From contig SVGL01000006.1 in assembly GCA_015056325.1 (NCBI GenBank), forward strand, positions 62,001-126,000: a stretch of DNA of 64,000 nt, read 5' to 3'. The stretch comes from Clostridiales bacterium. Lineage in GTDB: Bacteria > Bacillota > Clostridia > Christensenellales > Aristaeellaceae. Within the stretch, counting starts at the first letter, position 1. The number at the start of each line of letters is the position of its first letter. Under the pieces are notes generated by a model that saw nothing but the letters and a program-made list of their open reading frames with translations, was not told the origin of the DNA and searched no databases. Positions 59,231 to 64,000 of the stretch are shown here, piece by piece. Position numbers and translations under genes: made by a program.

Positions 59231-61798
59231 ATGAGCAATGTATCACAGCATGATCCCCACAAGGGCATCGGCTGGCGATTCTACGTGTTCATCGGCATAC
59301 TGCTGCTGATGTTCGGTTACCTGGCCAGCGGCCTGGTGCGCCTGCAGCTGGTCAACAGCGAGGAATACCGGGACAAGGCCAAGGACGTCCGCACCAAAAC
59401 CATTGTGCTGCGCGGCAAGCGCGGCAATATCACCGACGCCGACTCTGTCATTCTCGCCAAGGACGAGTTGGTCTACAACATCACCTTCTACAAGGACGGC
59501 TCCAACGTTGCCAAGTCCGACTATTATGAGTACACCCAATCCATCATCGAAACCATCCAGATCATCGAGCGCAACGGCGGTGAGCTGGCCTTCGATTATG
59601 TCATCGCCCGGGATGAAGTGACCGGGGAGTGGGTGTTCGACTTCGGCTCCGGCGTGTCCGAATCCGTCCTTCAGACCCGCGAAGATCAGTGGCGGAGCAA
59701 CAACTATGTGACCGCCCGCTCCTACCCCACGGCGCAGGACTGCCTGCAGCGCCTCAAGCGCAAGTACCGCATCGCCCAGAACGAGGAGGACATCGCCTCC
59801 TACAAGGAGATCGAGGGCGACAAGTACGAGGATGTCATCATCCTGGAAGAGGATCTGATGCTCAAGGTCATGGCGGTCTATTCCGAGATGCAGATGAACC
59901 TGTTCAACTCCCTGCCCATTCCGATTGCGGAGGACGTGGCCTACGAGACCGTCATCGAAGTCGAGACCAAGTCCATGATGCTGCCCGGCATGGGTGTGGA
60001 GATCGCCACCAGGCGCGTCTACCCCAAGCACACCCTGGCCGCGCAGATCATCGGCTACGTTGGCAAGATCCCCAGCCGTACCAAGTGGCTGGAACTCCAG
60101 GCCGAGGGCTACTCCTATAATGATGTGATCGGCCGCGACGGCATCGAGTATTCGATGGAATCCTGGCTGACCGCCTCCTCCAACCGTACCCAGGGCAGCC
60201 GTGTGGTGGAGCGCAACAACCTCTCCACCGTCGTGCGCGAGCTGGACTACACCGAGCCCGAGGATGGCAACAATGTCAAGCTGACCATCCGCAGCGCCTA
60301 CCAGCAGCAGGCGGAGCGCGCCATCGCCAGCAACGTGGAGCAGATCCGCGACAAGCAGGAGGCCCTGATGGTGGACTCCTCCTGGCTGGAGGACAACCGC
60401 ACCGACATCGCCAAGCGCAACTGGGAGCAGTATCCCCTTGAGCTGGCCGAGCACGGCGTCATGGTCGTGCTGGACATGCAGGACCGCGTGCTGGCGATGG
60501 CCAACTTCCCCACCTATGACCTCAACGCCCTGGTGGGCGCCGGCGCTGAAGCCCGCGCCATCCTGGCAGATGACCGCAACCTGATGCTCAACTACGCCAT
60601 CGGTTCCCGTGCGACCCCCGGTTCCATTTTCAAGATGGTCACCGGCTTCGGCGCGCTGTCCGAGGGCGAACTGAGCCCCAAGGAGCGCTTCACCGACATG
60701 GGCTATTACACCAAGTACAACTCCGACGAGTCCACCGCGCCCAAGTGCTGGATCTCCGAAGGCCAGCGCCATAAGCACAACGCCCAGACCATCGTGGAAG
60801 CGATTGCAAACTCCTGCAACTTCTTCTTCTACGAGATGGGCGACCGCCTGGGCGAAGATCGGCTGTACCGCTATTCCTCCCTCTTCGGCCTGACAAGCCT
60901 GACGGGTATCGACCTGCCTGGCGAAGTCCGCAGCGTGGTGGGCAGCCAGAACACCCTCTACGACCCCTCCAAGGCTCTGGGCGAAGCGTATCAGGATACG
61001 TCCATGCCCATCATCGTTTACAACTCCCTGAAGACCCATCTGCGCAAGTGCGGCGCCAACCGCGGCCTGGAATACGAGGATGAGCGCCTGTCCGTCGCTG
61101 CCAAGCGCCTGATGGACATGGCCATCAACTATCCTCAGGGCGAGTGGGTGCCCCAGATGCGCATTATCCTGATGGAAGAGCTGGGCATGACCAAAGAGAT
61201 GGTTTATCTGAACGCCGTCATTCAGGATGCCTACATCTACCTGAATGATATCAAATGGGGCGGTCAGCAGACCATCCTGACGGCCATCGGCCAGTCCGTT
61301 ACCACCATCACCCCCATCGCGGCAGCCCGCTATGTTGCAGCGGTTGCCAATGGCGGATACATCTACAACGTGTCTATCATCGACTCCATCATCAGCCCCG
61401 AGGGTGAGATTCTCTCCCAGCGTGAGCCCACCCTGGTCAATACCCTGGACGACCCCAACGATTACATGGGCCTGATCCGCAAGGGCATGGCGGGCGTTAC
61501 CGACGATACCGGTACCGCGCGCAACTACTTCCGCGACTACCAGAACGTGCAGGACGTCATCGCTGCGAAGACGGGTACCGCGCAGGTTACCTCCATTGAC
61601 CTGGAGAACAACGCCTGGTTCGTGTGCTTCGCGCCCCGCGAGAAGCCTGAGATCGCCATCTGCGTATTCGTGCCCCATGGCTACTCCGGCGGTATGGCGT
61701 CTATCGCCGCCCGTGACTTCATCGACTGGTTCCTGGACCAGACCGAACTGCGCACGACGGATTACATCCTGCCGGCTGGCAACAGTCTGGCCCCCTGA
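59231..61798 (+). CDS. mrdA: Penicillin-binding protein 2 (elongation transpeptidase)
   Basis: An 855-residue class B PBP, longer than typical (about 600-720). A single N-terminal membrane helix (FYVFIGILLLMFGYLASGLV, residues 18-37) is followed by the pedestal domain and a transpeptidase domain with SIFK (in TPGSIFKMVTG, catalytic Ser near residue 465), SCN (AIANSCNFF) and KTG (AAKTGTAQVTS near 780). It crosslinks lateral-wall peptidoglycan with RodA as partner, whose gene follows minD. AAGGGAGG precedes the ATG. Confidence 0.95.
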   Translation: MSNVSQHDPHKGIGWRFYVFIGILLLMFGYLASGLVRLQLVNSEEYRDKAKDVRTKTIVLRGKRGNITDADSVILAKDELVYNITFYKDGSNVAKSDYYEYTQSIIETIQIIERNGGELAFDYVIARDEVTGEWVFDFGSGVSESVLQTREDQWRSNNYVTARSYPTAQDCLQRLKRKYRIAQNEEDIASYKEIEGDKYEDVIILEEDLMLKVMAVYSEMQMNLFNSLPIPIAEDVAYETVIEVETKSMMLPGMGVEIATRRVYPKHTLAAQIIGYVGKIPSRTKWLELQAEGYSYNDVIGRDGIEYSMESWLTASSNRTQGSRVVERNNLSTVVRELDYTEPEDGNNVKLTIRSAYQQQAERAIASNVEQIRDKQEALMVDSSWLEDNRTDIAKRNWEQYPLELAEHGVMVVLDMQDRVLAMANFPTYDLNALVGAGAEARAILADDRNLMLNYAIGSRATPGSIFKMVTGFGALSEGELSPKERFTDMGYYTKYNSDESTAPKCWISEGQRHKHNAQTIVEAIANSCNFFFYEMGDRLGEDRLYRYSSLFGLTSLTGIDLPGEVRSVVGSQNTLYDPSKALGEAYQDTSMPIIVYNSLKTHLRKCGANRGLEYEDERLSVAAKRLMDMAINYPQGEWVPQMRIILMEELGMTKEMVYLNAVIQDAYIYLNDIKWGGQQTILTAIGQSVTTITPIAAARYVAAVANGGYIYNVSIIDSIISPEGEILSQREPTLVNTLDDPNDYMGLIRKGMAGVTDDTGTARNYFRDYQNVQDVIAAKTGTAQVTSIDLENNAWFVCFAPREKPEIAICVFVPHGYSGGMASIAARDFIDWFLDQTELRTTDYILPAGNSLAP

Positions 61799-61800
61799 CG

Positions 61801-61987
61801 GGTTTGCCAAAAATGCAGCCGAAATTGTGCAAGGATTTGCACTCCCCCACTGCTCGAACAGCAAGCTGTTCTCCCGGCCGTTCGCTCACGCAAGAAAGCG
61901 TCTCATATCTGAAACGCACGAAAGCCACCGCACATGTCGCTGGCTTTCGATTTACAGTCTGCCGACGGCAAATTACTTTTACTAAGG
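61801..61987 (+). repeat. Structured intergenic module upstream of minD
   Basis: Related to 55706-55895 in the same order: CAAAAATGCAG, CCCGGCCGTTCGCT, a hairpin GCGTCTC/GAAACGC, then CGAAAGCCA/TGGCTTTCG (61919-61927 with 61941-61949) around the identical loop CCGCACATGTCGC, then ACAGTCTGCCGACGGC. An additional hairpin GAACAGC/GCTGTTC lies at 61855-61871. Possible promoter: TTTACA (61951-61956), 17 bp, TACTTT. Confidence 0.8.
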
Positions 61988-62000
61988 AGAGATCGCTCTC
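61987..62000 (+). promoter_or_regulatory. Hairpin covering the minD Shine-Dalgarno
   Basis: GAGAG-ATCG-CTCTC overlaps the AAGGAG ribosome-binding site and ends exactly at the ATG. Folding would hide the site. Confidence 0.55.
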
Positions 62001-62822
62001 ATGAGTACCGCATGGATCATCGCCTCCGGCAAGGGAGGCGTCGGCAAAAGCACCATCACAGCCTGCGTGGGCCTCACCATGGCCCGCGAAGGCCGTAAGG
62101 TCTGCATCGTCGATGGTGATGTGGGCTTGCGCGATCAGGATGCGCTGCTGGGCTTGGAGAACAATGTCGTCTTCGACCTGCTGGATGTGGCAGAGGGCCA
62201 TTGCCGCCTGGAGCAGGCGCTGATCAGCCCTGAGGCTGAGGATCGACTCTCCCTGCTGCCGGCCAGCCAGTTTGCCCGTGCCAAGGAACTCAAGCCTGAC
62301 TGCTTCCGCCGCATTCTCAAGCGCCTCAAGCAGCTTTACGATGTGGTGCTCATCGACTGTCCTGCCGGTATCGAGAGGAGCCTTCGCGGCCTCCTGAACG
62401 AGGAGATTGACCAATGCATCCTCGTCTGTACCCCGGACGATGTTTGTATCCGCAATGCGGAGCGCGCCTGCGGCGTGCTGGAAAAGAAGGGCATGCCCCG
62501 CCCCCGCCTGATCGTCAACCGGCTGGATGACGCACTTATCCGCGGGGAAGAGATGTACTCCGCTGCTACCGTAGCCGCTACGCTGGACCTGGAGCTCCTG
62601 GGCGAGATTCTGGATGACTCCTTCGTCTACCGGGCCACACTGACCCATCAGCACCTGATGGACATTGAATGTGACGCCCAGGCAGCCCTCACCCGCATCG
62701 CCTGGCGTATGATGAACGCCCCGGATGTGGATCCGCTGCCCGGCTACGGCACGCAGAAGCTCAGCTGGTTCCGCCGGCTGTTCCAACCCACCCTCAAGGA
62801 GGTCAAGCGCATTGATCGCTGA
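62001..62822 (+). CDS. minD: Septum-site ATPase MinD
   Basis: A 273-residue ParA/MinD-type ATPase. The deviant Walker A KGGVGKST lies at residues 11-18, VDGDVGLRDQDALLG is switch I, LIDCPAGIERSL is Walker B/switch II. The C-terminal amphipathic membrane-targeting helix is QKLSWFRRLFQ near residue 253. MinD normally recruits MinC to block polar division and is moved by MinE or DivIVA-MinJ. Neither minC nor minE is adjacent. The gene overlaps the rodA start by 11 bp. Confidence 0.93.
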   Translation: MSTAWIIASGKGGVGKSTITACVGLTMAREGRKVCIVDGDVGLRDQDALLGLENNVVFDLLDVAEGHCRLEQALISPEAEDRLSLLPASQFARAKELKPDCFRRILKRLKQLYDVVLIDCPAGIERSLRGLLNEEIDQCILVCTPDDVCIRNAERACGVLEKKGMPRPRLIVNRLDDALIRGEEMYSAATVAATLDLELLGEILDDSFVYRATLTHQHLMDIECDAQAALTRIAWRMMNAPDVDPLPGYGTQKLSWFRRLFQPTLKEVKRIDR

Positions 62823-64000
62823 AAACAGACGCGCCCGCGCCCATATTGACATCCCGCTGATCATGCTGGTCAGCATGATGTCCATCTTCGGCGTGCTGGC
62901 CGTGTGCGTCGCCACCTTCTCCCCCGCCTCGGAGGCAGAAACCTGGCTTGCGCACATCGTGGAATCCTCTTATGCCATGAGGCAGTGCTTCTTCCTGCTG
63001 CTGGCTCCCATCATCGTCGTGGTCATCATGAACATCCCCTTCCACATCATCCGTCGTTTCACCAAGCTGGTGTACATCGGCGCATCCGGCCTGGTTCTCT
63101 TCACCCTGGTGACCAACGGCGCCGAGGGCGTGAAGGCCTGGACCGACGTTATCTGGGGCATGACCATTCAGCCCTCTGAGTTCATCAAGCTGGCCATGAT
63201 CCTCATGCTGGCCCAGGAGCTGGCCAAGTCCGAACAGCCCATGAGCACCATCAAGGAATTCGGCCGCATCATGGCACTGATCCTTGTGCCCGGCGTGATC
63301 ATCCTGGCCTCCGGCGAAACCGGCTCCCTGATCGTGATCATCTTCCTCGCAGCGGTGATGATGTTCTTCTCCAATGTCAACATGAAGCTGCTGCTGACCC
63401 TGGCCGCCATCGTGGTCCTGCTGATCCTGGCGGTATATGGCTTCGTTATCGCCACCGGTGTGGAGGACTACCGTATCAACCGAATTCTGGCCTTCCTCAA
63501 TCCTGAGCTCTCCCCCCTGGATGACGCATACCAGATGCGCCAGAGCCAAATCGCCATCGGTTCCGGCGGCACCACCGGCATCGGCCGCTTTGTGGATGGC
63601 GCCATGAGCCAGCTCAACTACGTCCCCGCCGACTGGACGGACTTCATCTACTCCACCATCGGTGAGGCCTGGGGCTTTGTCGGCTGCATCCTGGTGCTGC
63701 TGATGTACCTGTTCATCATCCTGCGCATGCTTTACCTGGCTCGTTTTACCTACGATAAATTCGGTATGCTGGTCATCATCGGCGTTCTGGGCATGCTGCT
63801 GTTCCATGTGTTTGAGAATATCGGCATGACCCTGGGCCTGATGCCCATCACAGGCATTCCCCTGCCCTTCCTCTCCTACGGCGGATCGAACATGACCACC
63901 AACATGGGTGGTATCGCCCTGGTGCTCAATGTCACCAAGAACCGCAGCCTTTCCGCTGCTATCTCCGCACCCCAGACGAATACCCCCACCGTGCGCTATA
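62812..64000 (+). CDS. rodA: RodA/FtsW-family SEDS glycosyltransferase (3' end outside window)
   Basis: The first 396 codons of a polytopic SEDS protein that polymerises glycan strands with PBP2. The start is TTG at 62812, 8 bp after AAGGAGGT and inside the end of minD. About ten helices are visible; signature segments are WGMTIQPSEFIKLAMILMLA, NRILAFLNPE and the family motif GIPLPFLSYGGSN near residue 345. Position in an mre-mrdA cluster favours RodA over FtsW or SpoVE. The frame is still open at the window edge. Confidence 0.93.
   Translation, partial: MIAENRRARAHIDIPLIMLVSMMSIFGVLAVCVATFSPASEAETWLAHIVESSYAMRQCFFLLLAPIIVVVIMNIPFHIIRRFTKLVYIGASGLVLFTLVTNGAEGVKAWTDVIWGMTIQPSEFIKLAMILMLAQELAKSEQPMSTIKEFGRIMALILVPGVIILASGETGSLIVIIFLAAVMMFFSNVNMKLLLTLAAIVVLLILAVYGFVIATGVEDYRINRILAFLNPELSPLDDAYQMRQSQIAIGSGGTTGIGRFVDGAMSQLNYVPADWTDFIYSTIGEAWGFVGCILVLLMYLFIILRMLYLARFTYDKFGMLVIIGVLGMLLFHVFENIGMTLGLMPITGIPLPFLSYGGSNMTTNMGGIALVLNVTKNRSLSAAISAPQTNTPTVRY

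Noticed and set aside
59243-61864. An 873-codon open frame antisense to mrdA
   Set aside because: GC-rich codons of the PBP2 gene avoid stops on the opposite strand; the product is low-complexity His/Gly/Val with no motif and the sense gene is certain.

Overview
The window reads as chromosome of a spore-forming, anaerobic, GC-rich Clostridia-type Bacillota. The support is spore genes (spoIIE; a gerA-gerB-gerC operon), strong Shine-Dalgarno sequences before nearly every start, many near-consensus sigma-A promoters with 17-bp spacers, oxygen-defence genes (rubredoxin plus flavodiiron protein), and many Clostridia families (DUF1934, DUF6062, DUF1540, QueT, FeoB-associated Cys-rich protein). I cannot name the species.

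Layout. 1-7.2 kb: exported/membrane proteins of unknown role, an RluA pseudouridine synthase, a SPOR protein, rubredoxin-FprA, an XRE regulator. 7.3-12.7 kb (minus): an exported OB-like protein and a complete sugar ABC importer. 12.8-20.3 kb: a membrane protein, a DUF6062 protein, a hydrolase, SpoIIE, and a CsoR-CopA copper cassette with a clear CsoR operator pair. 20.4-24.3 kb: an exported protein with seven peptidoglycan-binding repeats, then the L10 leader and rplJ-rplL. 24.4-27 kb: the ferrous-iron operon feoA-feoB plus a small Cys-rich gene, with repeated GTTAG-N6-CTAAC sites. 27-33 kb: CapA-like, leucine-rich-repeat, phosphodiester-glycosidase, Lgt-like and GH120 beta-xylosidase genes. 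33.7-39.8 kb: a two-component system facing a MacAB-type efflux operon.

40-46.5 kb is an accessory island at a tRNA-Val(GAC) gene. A 78-bp repeat containing the 3' half of the tRNA flanks it, and fragments of integrase 3' ends show repeated integration. It carries SOS-controlled dinB and a divergent small gene, a SRAP protein, a ribbon-helix-helix-like gene with three palindromic operators, gene fragments (serine recombinase without its catalytic start, orphan dockerin, replication-type remnant) and a tyrosine integrase.

46.6-55.7 kb: an XRE protein with a lysine-rich tail, an MBL-fold hydrolase, DUF1934, ispE, GNAT, the spore germinant receptor operon, DUF1540, QueT and Maf. 55.7-64 kb: mreB-mreC-mreD-mrdA(PBP2)-minD-rodA for cell elongation and division-site placement, with no minC or minE between. 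A structured ~190-bp intergenic module occurs twice, just before mreB and just before minD, and its hairpin shows compensatory base-pair changes. This module is the most interesting unexplained signal I found.
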